Shown here: positions 27,421-34,597 of the stretch, one piece after another
How the letters are laid out: each line of letters begins with the position of its first letter
How positions within the stretch are numbered: position 1 is the first letter of the stretch
Source of the DNA: Rothia mucilaginosa ATCC 25296
GTDB taxonomy: Bacteria > Actinomycetota > Actinomycetes > Actinomycetales > Micrococcaceae
NCBI RefSeq assembly: GCF_000175615.1
Contig: NZ_ACVO01000004.1
Location: forward strand, 1-64,000
Direction of reading: 5' to 3'
Length of the DNA stretch: 64,000 bases
Translations under genes and position numbers: made by a program
The notes under the pieces: generated by a model
Told to the model about the DNA's origin: nothing
What the model saw: only the letters and a program-made list of their open reading frames with translations
The model's database searches: none

Positions 27421-27873
27421 TTAGTTGATGCCTGACAAGGCGTTTACAATCAGCATGATGAGGGCGGCGATACCGATGAAAATGCATAGCCCCAGCCCGT
27501 TGAGAATCAGGCCACCGCTGGCACGCGTACCGCGCCGCCTCGCCGCGAACCCCTGCCAGATACCCAGGATGTTCAGGATTGGGGCAAGGATAGCTACCTG
27601 CAGAGCACTTTCTTCAAGACCTTGGACAAGACACCAGAACCCTAGAAAGAAAGACAGCGGGCTGAGGAAGCCAAAAAGTAGGGAGAGGTTCGCTGCTCTT
27701 TTACCCGCCGCTTGATCTGAGAACTCATCCAGAGACTCATTTGCGGGCAGTAGCTGCTCGTCAGATGTATCCGGGCTAGGCAGCTCGTTGTTATCTTCCT
27801 GGTAGAGCTTGGCGTATTCGGGGTTGTAATCGAAGGCTTCATTGTTTTGGGGTAGCTGCGACATCGCATCCAC
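27421..27873 (-). CDS. DUF4190-like membrane protein, array 1 member B
   Basis: 150 residues, the closest paralogue of member A: the same MDAMSQLPQNNE start, the same spacing and nearly the same C-terminal helices (GGLILNGLGLCIFIGIAALI, then NALSGIN). The middle hydrophilic segment differs. No promoter or terminator is apparent in the 73 bp before member A, so the two are probably cotranscribed. Confidence 0.8.
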   Translation of the reverse strand: MDAMSQLPQNNEAFDYNPEYAKLYQEDNNELPSPDTSDEQLLPANESLDEFSDQAAGKRAANLSLLFGFLSPLSFFLGFWCLVQGLEESALQVAILAPILNILGIWQGFAARRRGTRASGGLILNGLGLCIFIGIAALIMLIVNALSGIN

Positions 27874-27931
27874 AACCTTTCAGAATCTACACGCGTTAGT
27901 TGAATACCTCAGCCTGGTGCTTCGCAAAAAC

Positions 27932-28312
27932 CTATTCGGCATTGAACCACGCCCACACAATCAGTACGTACCCAAGGACAAGCACAGCGATAGCTATCCA
28001 GCTCAGGATTCGACCCGCAAGAGAAACTACGCCGTAACTATCCGCTTCCTTAGCTTTCTGTAGACCAAGGACACTCAAGATGACAGTGGGGATACCGAAA
28101 AACCACGAACCCAACACCAAGATGTTGATGAGGCTGAGCACACCAAAAGTGAGTGAAAGTTGGGAGGCTCGCTCCCCTAGATTAGTCGCTGTTTTCCCAC
28201 CGCCCTGCATCATAGGGGGCTCTTCAATATCAGCACCCTGTTTGTGGCGATGAGGTTTCGAGCGCAGACCAGCTGCTGGGTCGGAATACGGGCCTAGGAT
28301 TGGATCCTGCAT
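27932..28312 (-). CDS. DUF4190-like membrane protein, array 1 member C
   Basis: 126 residues from the ATG at 28312 (MQDPILGPYSD). A TTG at 28333 is possible but overlaps the GAAAGG ribosome site. After a ~45-residue hydrophilic stretch there are two helices, with the family segment GLQKAKEADSYGVVSLAGRI between them and AGRILSWIAIAVLVLG after. The promoter at 28351-28379 makes it the first gene of a C-B-A transcript. Confidence 0.78.
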   Translation of the reverse strand: MQDPILGPYSDPAAGLRSKPHRHKQGADIEEPPMMQGGGKTATNLGERASQLSLTFGVLSLINILVLGSWFFGIPTVILSVLGLQKAKEADSYGVVSLAGRILSWIAIAVLVLGYVLIVWAWFNAE

Positions 28313-28350
28313 CGTTGCATCATAACCTTTCAATACCGGGTGTTAAGCCC

Positions 28351-28379
28351 ACCCTATGCTTTCCCCGCCGAGGGAACAA
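28351..28379 (-). promoter_or_regulatory. Promoter for array 1 member C (TTGTTC-17-TAGGGT)
   Basis: Minus-strand TTGTTC (28374-28379) and TAGGGT (28351-28356) have exactly 17 bp between them, matching the other array 1 promoters at 29008 and 29809. Confidence 0.6.
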
Positions 28380-28428
28380 GCATGTCGAGCCGATTCCACA
28401 AAACATACGGCATACACACAGCAAAGCC

Positions 28429-28460
28429 CCGCTCCTCGCATTGAGGAACAGGGCTCTTTA
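28429..28460 (-). terminator. Terminator of array 1 member D
   Basis: AAAGCCC-c-GC-TCCTC pairs with GAGGA-aCa-GGGCTCTT around GCATT; a diverged copy of the hairpin at 26825. Confidence 0.75.
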
Positions 28461-28527
28461 CATATCACATACGAAAGACCATGAATTCGACTCTCGGCTA
28501 TCCAAACTTCCTAAGCCGGTTACGACA

Positions 28528-28974
28528 CTATCCTTTCAAGGTGAAAACAAGCATTAACAGGGCAATAGCCGCCAGGACTGATAGGGCGATGGGCAGAATC
28601 ACACCAATCCAGCTGAGGATATGCCCCGCCTTTGCCGGTACGCCGTGACATTCCGCGTCTCGTGCAGACAAGATTCCCAGGATGCCCAGAATAAAAGATC
28701 CGAGGAGGGTGTAGGGCAGCAAGAACGTCAAGAGGATAAGCACCACGCTGATGATGCCAAAGGTCAATGACCGTTGAGCCAACTTACGCCCTTCTTCCAG
28801 GATGCCCACAGGTCCGACAATATTCCTCGGGTAGCTCGGGTAAAACTGACGTGTAGGTAGTGGTTGGTTACCCGGGGCGGATTGCCCATTGTTATTTCCC
28901 GGGTGGAGCTTGGCGTATTCGGGATTGTCATCAAAAACTTCATTATTTTGGGGTAGCTGCGACATCGCATCCAC
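28528..28974 (-). CDS. DUF4190-like membrane protein, array 1 member D
   Basis: 148 residues with the shared MDAMSQLPQNNEVFDDNPEY start and GAAAGG ribosome site. Helices SLTFGIISVVLILLTFLLPY, LLGSFILGILGILSARDAE and HILSWIGVILPIALSVLAAI. The ILSARDAECHGVPAKAGHIL segment is the family signature shared with members C and E. It has its own promoter and terminator. Confidence 0.8.
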   Translation of the reverse strand: MDAMSQLPQNNEVFDDNPEYAKLHPGNNNGQSAPGNQPLPTRQFYPSYPRNIVGPVGILEEGRKLAQRSLTFGIISVVLILLTFLLPYTLLGSFILGILGILSARDAECHGVPAKAGHILSWIGVILPIALSVLAAIALLMLVFTLKG

Positions 28975-29007
28975 AACCTTTCACGTACCGACACAGATGC
29001 TAAACCC

Positions 29008-29036
29008 ACCCTAGACCTTCCCCCGCGCGGGAACAA
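29008..29036 (-). promoter_or_regulatory. Promoter for array 1 member D (TTGTTC-17-TAGGGT)
   Basis: Minus-strand TTGTTC (29031-29036), 17-bp spacer, TAGGGT (29008-29013). Confidence 0.6.
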
Positions 29037-29078
29037 GCATGTCAGGACCAATCCACGAGATATACGGCATATACACAG

Positions 29079-29116
29079 CAAAGCCCCGTTCCTCGTAATT
29101 GAGGAGCGGGGCTTTT
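29079..29116 (-). terminator. Terminator of array 1 member E
   Basis: AAAGCCCCG-T-TCCTC pairs with GAGGA-g-CGGGGCTTTT around GTAATT; related to 26825 and 28429. Confidence 0.85.
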
Positions 29117-29144
29117 GCGTACCCTCCAATGAGGGTGAAAGTGT

Positions 29145-29765
29145 TTAGAAGAATGCCAGTATCTGCACAGTCTCCACGAGACTAGAATTTGCGGCAGAAT
29201 CAGAAAGAGCCAGCATAATCGCCAGCAGAAGACCTCCGCCGAAAAGCACCAGGAACATGCCACCAATGGCTACGCTAATCCAGTTCAAGATACGACCAGC
29301 TGAAGCAGCCACACCATAACGCTCTGCCTCATTAGCCTTGAGAATACCGATAACACCCAGAATCAGGGAAGGCAGACCAAACAGCCACCAGCTGAGAGTC
29401 ACTATACACGCCAAGCTGATAATACCCAGCACCGTGGAAGTCTGAGCTGCCTTCTCACCGGCAAGCTGCTCGGGGGTCTTCTGCAAAAAGCCCACAGGAA
29501 CCATCATGGGCTGACCGTACTGGTCGGGCTGCTGGTACTGCTGACCGTACGGGTCATACTGATTCTGACCATACGAGTCTTGACCGTACGAATTCTGACC
29601 GTACTGGTCATAAGAATACTGATCGTAGGAGCTCTGCCCGTACTGGCCATACTGACCGTACTGAGTGTTCTGCCCGTACTGAGTGTTCTGGTTGTACTGC
29701 TCGTTCAGACGGTTGTAGTCCGGGTTGTAGTCGTAGGGGTCTGAACCCCGAGGATTCTGAGACAC
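29145..29765 (-). CDS. Array 1 member E with Tyr/Gln/Gly-rich repeat N-terminus
   Basis: 206 residues. Residues ~20-95 are a low-complexity tract built from degenerate GQYGQ/DQYGQNSYGQ units. After that come the family's helices (SLACIVTLSWWLFGLPSLIL) with signature GILKANEAERYGVAASAGRI, then a longer hydrophobic C-terminus. The repeat-encoding DNA is itself a degenerate tandem array, so unit number may vary between strains. Own promoter (29809) and terminator (29079). Confidence 0.8.
   Translation of the reverse strand: MSQNPRGSDPYDYNPDYNRLNEQYNQNTQYGQNTQYGQYGQYGQSSYDQYSYDQYGQNSYGQDSYGQNQYDPYGQQYQQPDQYGQPMMVPVGFLQKTPEQLAGEKAAQTSTVLGIISLACIVTLSWWLFGLPSLILGVIGILKANEAERYGVAASAGRILNWISVAIGGMFLVLFGGGLLLAIMLALSDSAANSSLVETVQILAFF
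29512..29705 (-). repeat. Degenerate tandem repeat encoding Tyr/Gln-rich units
   Basis: Plus-strand units around CTGACCGTACTGG and CTGACCGTACGAGT recur roughly every 9-21 bp through this segment of the member E gene. Confidence 0.75.
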
Positions 29766-29808
29766 GGCATCTCACTTTCGTACGGCTGGTGTGCGTTAAA
29801 CCTAATTC

Positions 29809-29837
29809 ACCCTAACCCATGAATGGAACGGGTACAA
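29809..29837 (-). promoter_or_regulatory. Promoter for array 1 member E (TTGTAC-17-TAGGGT)
   Basis: Minus-strand TTGTAC (29832-29837), 17-bp spacer, TAGGGT (29809-29814); same -10 box as the two promoters above. Confidence 0.6.
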
Positions 29838-29905
29838 CTACATCCGCTATCCAAGCCCCCACAATGCACCGCAATGCATTAGCTAGCCGCTCTAACGGAT
29901 ATGCA

Positions 29906-29940
29906 AAAGCCCGCGGACACACAGGGCGCTCGCGGGCTTT
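29906..29940 (-). terminator. Terminator of array 1 member F
   Basis: AAAGCCCGCG (29906-29915) pairs with CGCGGGCTTT (29931-29940). The hairpin at 30553-30587 is nearly identical, loop included. Confidence 0.85.
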
Positions 29941-29987
29941 CTGTAGCCAATCTCCATGGAGGATGCTGGCTAAAACGCTATAAGGTC

Positions 29988-30347
29988 CTAGCCCAGGTTC
30001 TTGAGAGCACCCAGCGCGACAACAATAATGCTCAGGACCAGAGCAGTACCACCGATAATGGAACCAGTCAGTGCCAGACCACGGGACTGCAGCTCAGGGA
30101 CACGCAGAGACGCCAAACCAAAAGCCAGGCCCAGTGCGCTGAAAAGCGGGCTTAGAAGGACCAGACCAATAGCGCCAAATACAATAGCGAGAATCGACAG
30201 AATCTTCGCCCTCTTCATCTGAGCCTGCTGCTCGGGGGTCGGGACCGGCTGACCGTACGGAGCCTGCTGACCATACTGGGATGCCTGCTGGCTGAACTGG
30301 GGGTCCTGGTTGAACTGGGGCTGGGGGTTGTTGGGGTTTTCAGACAT
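29988..30347 (-). CDS. Array 1 member F, Gln/Pro-rich N-terminus with DUF4190-like helices
   Basis: 119 residues. The first ~50 are rich in Gln, Pro and Asn (QPQFNQDPQFSQQASQYGQQ). Then come two hydrophobic segments (ILSILAIVFGAIGLVLLSPL and ALTGSIIGGTALVLSIIVV) separated by LAFGLASLRVPELQSRGLAL, the family's short loop. Ribosome site within AAAGCGAGAAATC is weak. Function unknown. Confidence 0.78.
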   Translation of the reverse strand: MSENPNNPQPQFNQDPQFSQQASQYGQQAPYGQPVPTPEQQAQMKRAKILSILAIVFGAIGLVLLSPLFSALGLAFGLASLRVPELQSRGLALTGSIIGGTALVLSIIVVALGALKNLG

Positions 30348-30534
30348 GATTTCTCGCTTTGCTGAGTGATGAGGTGCCTCTGATGTGCTGTATCGGAAGA
30401 TAAAACGTCAGAGATGCCCTCTATTTATCGGTTGGACACATGCAGTGTATCGAAAATGCGTATGAGCCTCAAAGCCTGAACCCCATAGTCCACGACGAAA
30501 AACCCGCGTCAGGTGACCATAAAAACTGGTACAG

Positions 30535-31047
30535 CTAAGCAGGCGGACACGCAAAAGCCCGCGGACACACGGGGCGCTCGCGGGCTTTCTCTGACCAGTA
30601 GCTATGAACGATATTGTCTAAACATGCATCATAACCAGAATCAATAGCAGCATCTCGAAAGGCACAGTCAGGACACCAAGCAACATATTCATAACCCCCC
30701 AACGCAACACCAGCCACACGCATATGACCGCGGTGGCGTGAAGCAATCGCTAGAACCCAGCCCGTAAGACCCAGAAGAAGGGAAGCGCCTCCGCCCGTCA
30801 AATAATTCAGCACAAAAACACTAATCAGTCCAAGAACACCGATAATGACCGAGGCCATCGCAATAATCCAGCCCTGCGTGTGTGTGTTCTCCTGTTCGGG
30901 AAGAACATACACCGGCTGCGCAAACTGCGCAGGATGCACCATAAGCTGTTGGTTGTTGAAAGCCGGGTTATTCACAGAGGAGGGAGCACCCTGAGGAGGC
31001 TGAGTCTTCTGAGGAACCTGGGGCAACTGAGGAACGGTGGTCGTCAC
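30535..31047 (-). CDS. Array 1 member G, apparently frameshifted at the C-terminus
   Basis: The open frame encodes 170 residues. A Pro/Gln-rich N-terminus is followed by helices TQGWIIAMASVIIGVLGLIS and SLLLGLTGWVLAIASRHRGH, then RVAGVALGG. After that the frame becomes hydrophilic with four cysteines and runs through the terminator hairpin at 30553. At 30695-30700 there are six C (six G in the gene). Removing one base continues as VMNMLLGVLTVPFEMLLLIL and stops at TAG (30618-30620), restoring the last helix seen in its paralogues. It could be a sequencing error, phase variation or recent decay. Confidence 0.6.
   Translation of the reverse strand: MTTTVPQLPQVPQKTQPPQGAPSSVNNPAFNNQQLMVHPAQFAQPVYVLPEQENTHTQGWIIAMASVIIGVLGLISVFVLNYLTGGGASLLLGLTGWVLAIASRHRGHMRVAGVALGGYEYVAWCPDCAFRDAAIDSGYDACLDNIVHSYWSEKARERPVCPRAFACPPA
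30553..30587 (-). terminator. Terminator of array 1 member G
   Basis: AAAGCCCGCG (30553-30562) pairs with CGCGGGCTTT (30578-30587). Near-copy of 29906-29940; the open frame of member G runs through it, which argues that the real gene stops earlier. Confidence 0.85.
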
Positions 31048-31305
31048 GGGAGGGAGCCTTTCTATCTGGACCGCAATGTCGCTTCTACCCTCAAAACTAC
31101 ATCACCTAAATACCTCAAACACATAAATTCAGGGTATTTAAAGATTAAACGGCTCTATTCACACGTTTCTCGCAGGTAAAGAAATCACGATCGCGAAGAA
31201 ACTAACACCACCCCACCCGCATATATCTCTCGCGCCTCACAGGTCGAATTGACCAAGTGCAAAACAGCCTATATTCTTATAGGGATGCGCTCACGAGCGC
31301 ACCGT

Positions 31306-31397
31306 GGAGACGTGCCAGAGCGGCCGAATGGACTTCACTGCTAATGAAGGGTCGGGGTTAAACTCGACCGGGGGTTCAAATCCCCCCGTCTCCGCCA
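31306..31397 (+). tRNA. tRNA-Ser(GCT)
   Basis: Acceptor GGAGACG/CGTCTCC, anticodon stem CTTCA/TGAAG with loop CTGCTAA (anticodon GCT), long variable arm, T-arm GGGGG-TTCAAAT-CCCCC, and encoded CCA at 31395-31397. Confidence 0.95.
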
Positions 31398-31399
31398 CA

Positions 31400-31431
31400 A
31401 AAAGCCCCGTACCGGTTGGTACGGGGCTTTT
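31400..31431. terminator. Terminator after tRNA-Ser(GCT)
   Basis: AAAAGCCCCGTACC and GGTACGGGGCTTTT pair exactly around GGTT, between the tRNA and the convergent SixA-like gene. Confidence 0.9.
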
Positions 31432-31490
31432 GCTTTACCCATTTCATTCAGGCACAAAGCCTAGAAACTCCTGGTTTAGAAACTTCTGGT

Positions 31491-32036
31491 CTAGAAGCTC
31501 TTGAAGTCCACGAGGCGCGCATCCGCACCATCCAGCAGAGCCCACTCCCCCAGCACCTCAAACACCGCAATGGAAGAGGGCGGGAAACCGTAGTACACAT
31601 CCATGGACGCGTTCGGGTCAGAATCCGGGCTCATCAGGCGCTGCGCGGCATCCTGCACGCCGGGCAGATGCGACACCACCATCAGAGAATGAACATTCTC
31701 CGAAACGCTGTTGATGCGCGCAATAATGCGGGACGCAGACACCTCGTACAGCCCCTCATCCAGATGAGCGGTAGGCGCCTTCGCCCCCAAACCATCCGAA
31801 ACCCAAGTCGTCGTCTGACGAGTACGCAAAGCCGACGACGACATAATCTGCTCCGGAATATAACCGCGAGCCGCCAGCCAGGCGCCAGCAGCGGCAGCCT
31901 GCTCATGGCCGCGCTTCGTCAGCGGACGATCAAAATCATTCAGACCCCAATCAGCCTCCGCATGGCGCATAATAATCAGACGCTTGACCCCGCTGCGGTG
32001 CGAGCCAGCTGCAGTGTTGGAAGAATTTTCAGCCAT
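31491..32036 (-). CDS. SixA-like histidine phosphatase
   Basis: 181 residues, histidine phosphatase superfamily. The catalytic RHAEAD motif is near the N-terminus (LIIMRHAEADWG, residues ~21-32), and the second conserved histidine is in MVVSHLPGV. It most resembles SixA, which removes phosphate from phosphohistidine, though a broader substrate range is possible. Single gene, convergent with tRNA-Ser(GCT). Confidence 0.87.
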   Translation of the reverse strand: MAENSSNTAAGSHRSGVKRLIIMRHAEADWGLNDFDRPLTKRGHEQAAAAGAWLAARGYIPEQIMSSSALRTRQTTTWVSDGLGAKAPTAHLDEGLYEVSASRIIARINSVSENVHSLMVVSHLPGVQDAAQRLMSPDSDPNASMDVYYGFPPSSIAVFEVLGEWALLDGADARLVDFKSF

Positions 32037-32187
32037 ACACCCATTCTATCTAGAGGGCGCCGGAACGTGCCGCACGCCGCCACAGCACGCACACTAACAC
32101 CCCCAGGCGGGCACAAGTAAACCCCGGCGCACCGGCATCACGCCAGCACACCGGGGTGCACTCTACAGAAGCTAAATTCTGTACACG

Positions 32188-32940
32188 CTAAATCGAGTAT
32201 TCCGGAGCAGCCCAGACAACAACCTCGGGGTGCTCAAAGAAGCGGTAACCCTGACCGCGCACCGTACGCACGGTACCCGACAGGCGACCCAGCTTCGAAC
32301 GCAGACGACGAATATGCACGTCAATCGTACGCTCATGCGGATGCTCGTCACCGGAGCTCCACAGCGCCTTCAGCAGCTCCTCACGACCCACGGTGCGGGA
32401 AGAATTCTCCACCAGGTGTGCCAGCAGTTCGAATTCCTTGAAGGTCAGCATGAGCGGCTCACCATCCAGGAACACCTCGCGGCGTGCCAAATCAATCAGC
32501 ACACCCGAAGAGTGGCTATTCGTGGTCTCTGCTTCGCGGGCGACATTCGCCTCCGGGTGCATGTACATTGCGGTTGGGTCGCCGAGCGCATTACGTACCA
32601 CCTCAAGGTCGCTACCCTCAGCGTTCACCGGAGCCAACGCCACAGCGGCGTACGACTCCGACTCGGGAGCCAGGTGGTGTGCGTAAGTGCGCAGATCCTG
32701 AACGATACGCACCAGGGAGGTACCGTTCGCTGCAGCAAGTTCCTCGTTCAAACCAACATAGAGCACAAAGCCGCGTGCCTCATTTTCCTGAGCCTGCTTA
32801 TGGGCAGGGTCACCGGCTGAGAAAGTCATCGGACGCAACGTTGCGGCCTGCGCAACGGGACGCTGAGGCTGCACGACCTGGCGCTTAGCGGCGCGGCCGC
32901 GCTGGGAGATGTGCACATATCCAGGTACAGCGCCTGACAT
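32188..32940 (-). CDS. OmpR/PhoB-type winged-helix regulator with atypical N-terminus
   Basis: 250 residues. Residues ~150-238 form a Trans_Reg_C winged helix: VFLDGEPLMLTFKEFELLAH, RTVGREELLKALW, RTIDVHIRRLRSKLG and TVRGQGYRFF. The first 150 residues do not show the receiver-domain aspartate pattern (no DD pair, no phosphorylatable D followed by a KP motif), so it is unlikely to be a standard response regulator. No histidine kinase is adjacent. Its promoter region (32941 onward) is unusually long. Confidence 0.85.
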   Translation of the reverse strand: MSGAVPGYVHISQRGRAAKRQVVQPQRPVAQAATLRPMTFSAGDPAHKQAQENEARGFVLYVGLNEELAAANGTSLVRIVQDLRTYAHHLAPESESYAAVALAPVNAEGSDLEVVRNALGDPTAMYMHPEANVAREAETTNSHSSGVLIDLARREVFLDGEPLMLTFKEFELLAHLVENSSRTVGREELLKALWSSGDEHPHERTIDVHIRRLRSKLGRLSGTVRTVRGQGYRFFEHPEVVVWAAPEYSI

Positions 32941-33451
32941 GATTCAACCTTCTCTCAAAGTCTGTGTACGGGATCCCTGTCGTACGTAGTGTGGGGTGCG
33001 CCGGAAGTGACGCGGAGCTAAAACAGTCCCCAATACCTGTTCGAGCTTCAATCCTCTTACTTAATATTTCTCCTATTTGACGGATAAATCAAGCGGATTC
33101 AGCATAGTGGATTCATCTTTATGGGCGAGAGGAGTACAATGCCCCCTCTCATGTTTTAGGGTTTCAGGGACCACCTGAAGCTTTCAGCATTTTTTCCCTT
33201 ATAAATATTCATAGCTTCTTTTATTTACTGGTTTCACCCTGTATTTTCATGTGAAGCTGTGAATATGCTCAATATATTTTGAACCCCTCAAGACACTATA
33301 GTGTTCCTCATCACATACTATCGAGGGTGTTTCATAAACCCACACAAGCGCCCAACAACACCATAAACACCCAAGACAGCAGACCGTTAGACACACATCC
33401 CCCAACACCACACCATATAACCTGCGCACAGCCTCCAGCAGACACAACAAA
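32941..33451. other. Long AT-rich gap upstream of the winged-helix gene
   Basis: No convincing gene. It contains small inverted repeats: TTCAGG-GACCA-CCTGAA (33163-33179), an overlapping CTGAA/TTCAG, and the palindrome ACACTATAGTGT (33293-33304). Base composition is clearly richer in A and T than the flanks. Short open frames here have no ribosome site and atypical composition. Confidence 0.4.
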
Positions 33452-33487
33452 GCGCCCCCGCACATGCTTAAACATATGCAGAGGCGC
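33452..33487 (-). terminator. Terminator of upp
   Basis: GCGCC (33452-33456) and GGCGC (33483-33487) with an inner GCACATG/CATATGC pairing that has one mismatch. On the minus strand it is followed by TTTGTTGTG. Confidence 0.55.
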
Positions 33488-33519
33488 CCCACTCACATCA
33501 CGTGAATAACACTGAAAAA

Positions 33520-34158
33520 CTACTCAGCCAGACCGTACAGGCGGTCACCAGCATCGCCCAGACCCGGAATAATGTACGCCTTCTCGTTCAGACGCTCATC
33601 ACGAGCAGCCAGGAACAGGTCAACATTCTCCATACCCTCAATACCCTTCTCCAGAGCAGCAATGCCCTCAGGAGCAGCAATCAGGCACACGCAAGTCACA
33701 GACTCAGCACCACGCTCACGCAGGAACTTAATGGCCTCAATCAGAGTGCCACCGGTAGCCAGCATCGGATCCAGCAGGTACACCTGACGACCAGTCAGGT
33801 CCTCCGGCAGACGCTCAGCATAAGTCACAATATCCAGGGTCTCCTCATTACGAGCCATACCCAGGAAGCCCACCTCAGCGGTCGGAACCAGACGAGTCAT
33901 ACCCTCCAGCATGCCCAGGCCAGCACGCAGAATCGGAACAACCAGCGGCTTCGGATCAGCAATACGAACACCGGTAGTAGTCGCCACCGGAGTCACAACC
34001 TCAACCTCTTCCACACGAATCTCGCGAGTCGCCTCATAGGCAAGAAGGGTCACCAGCTCATCAACCAGCTGACGGAAAATCGGGGACGGGGTGTTCTTAT
34101 CACGCAGAACACTAATCTTGTGAGAGACCAGCGGGTGGTCAAGAATCTTAATACGCAT
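33520..34158 (-). CDS. upp: Uracil phosphoribosyltransferase
   Basis: Pyrimidine salvage enzyme that makes UMP from uracil and PRPP. 212 residues, the standard length. The PRPP-binding loop is [11 protein letters not shown] (near 130), and the uracil-binding end [15 protein letters not shown] is intact. Single gene here; tadA, often close to upp in related genomes, lies about 5 kb away beyond the Pip operon. Confidence 0.97.
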   Translation of the reverse strand: MRIKILDHPLVSHKISVLRDKNTPSPIFRQLVDELVTLLAYEATREIRVEEVEVVTPVATTTGVRIADPKPLVVPILRAGLGMLEGMTRLVPTAEVGFLGMARNEETLDIVTYAERLPEDLTGRQVYLLDPMLATGGTLIEAIKFLRERGAESVTCVCLIAAPEGIAALEKGIEGMENVDLFLAARDERLNEKAYIIPGLGDAGDRLYGLAE

Positions 34159-34302
34159 AATACGATTTTACCCACCCCCAAATCAGCAAGCACCGGCAAA
34201 GCCCCGGAAGTGGCACACAACCTATAAAACGAGGCGAAACACCCCCGCGCAAACGCCCACCAGCACACCCGCCAGCACCACCCCAGAACAATCCGGGCAT
34301 GC

Positions 34303-34336
34303 AAAAACCCGCCGAGACGAATCTCGACGGGTTTTC
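34303..34336 (-). terminator. Terminator after tRNA-Ser(CGA)
   Basis: AAAACCCG-c-CGAGA pairs with TCTCG-a-CGGGTTTT around CGAA. Confidence 0.85.
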
Positions 34337-34343
34337 GTTGGTG

Positions 34344-34430
34344 CGGTGGTGGAGGGATTTGAACCCCCGTTGGCTTTTACACCAAACATCATTTCGAGTG
34401 ATGCACCTTCGGCCGCTCGGACACACCACC
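34344..34430 (-). tRNA. tRNA-Ser(CGA)
   Basis: Minus-strand acceptor GGTGGTG/CACCACC, anticodon stem CATCA/TGATG with loop CTCGAAA (anticodon CGA), long variable arm, T-loop TTCAAAT. CCA is not encoded. Confidence 0.94.
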
Positions 34431-34503
34431 AACAGTGGAAAACTATAGCACACCCCCAACAGGAGGGCAAGAATGAGCCTACATATCGTGCGCGTACGGC
34501 AGC

Positions 34504-34554
34504 CGGGTGTCGCCCCTTTCACGGCCCCTTTCACCGTGCCCTTTTCGACACCCG
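34504..34554 (-). terminator. Candidate terminator of the Pip operon
   Basis: CGGGTGTCG (34504-34512) pairs exactly with CGACACCCG (34546-34554), enclosing ACGG/CCGT. No U-run follows on the minus strand, so the terminator call is tentative. Confidence 0.45.
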
Positions 34555-34597
34555 ACACCGAAGTCCCGGCTACGTCTACAGACCCCAACAGGTCCGC

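Larger units (their letters stand above)
28343..28460. repeat. Duplicated terminator/promoter cassette, copy 1
   Basis: About 117 bp that matches 29000-29117 over most of its length, including AAGCATGTC, ACGGCATA, ACACAGCAAAGCCCCG and the terminator stem. It contains the terminator of member D and the promoter of member C. Confidence 0.85.
29000..29117. repeat. Duplicated terminator/promoter cassette, copy 2
   Basis: Partner of 28343-28460. It holds the terminator of member E and the promoter of member D, so the duplicated unit was probably one gene plus its intergenic region. Confidence 0.85.

Noticed and set aside
33247..33492. 81-codon Cys/Leu-rich frame downstream of the winged-helix gene
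   Set aside because: It overlaps the upp terminator, has no ribosome site, and lies in AT-rich intergenic DNA with atypical composition.
26770..34400. Shared GGTTCAAATCCC in three tRNA-Ser genes as attachment-site repeats
   Set aside because: The identity is explained by the conserved T-arm of the tRNAs; no fourth copy or integrase gene is present.
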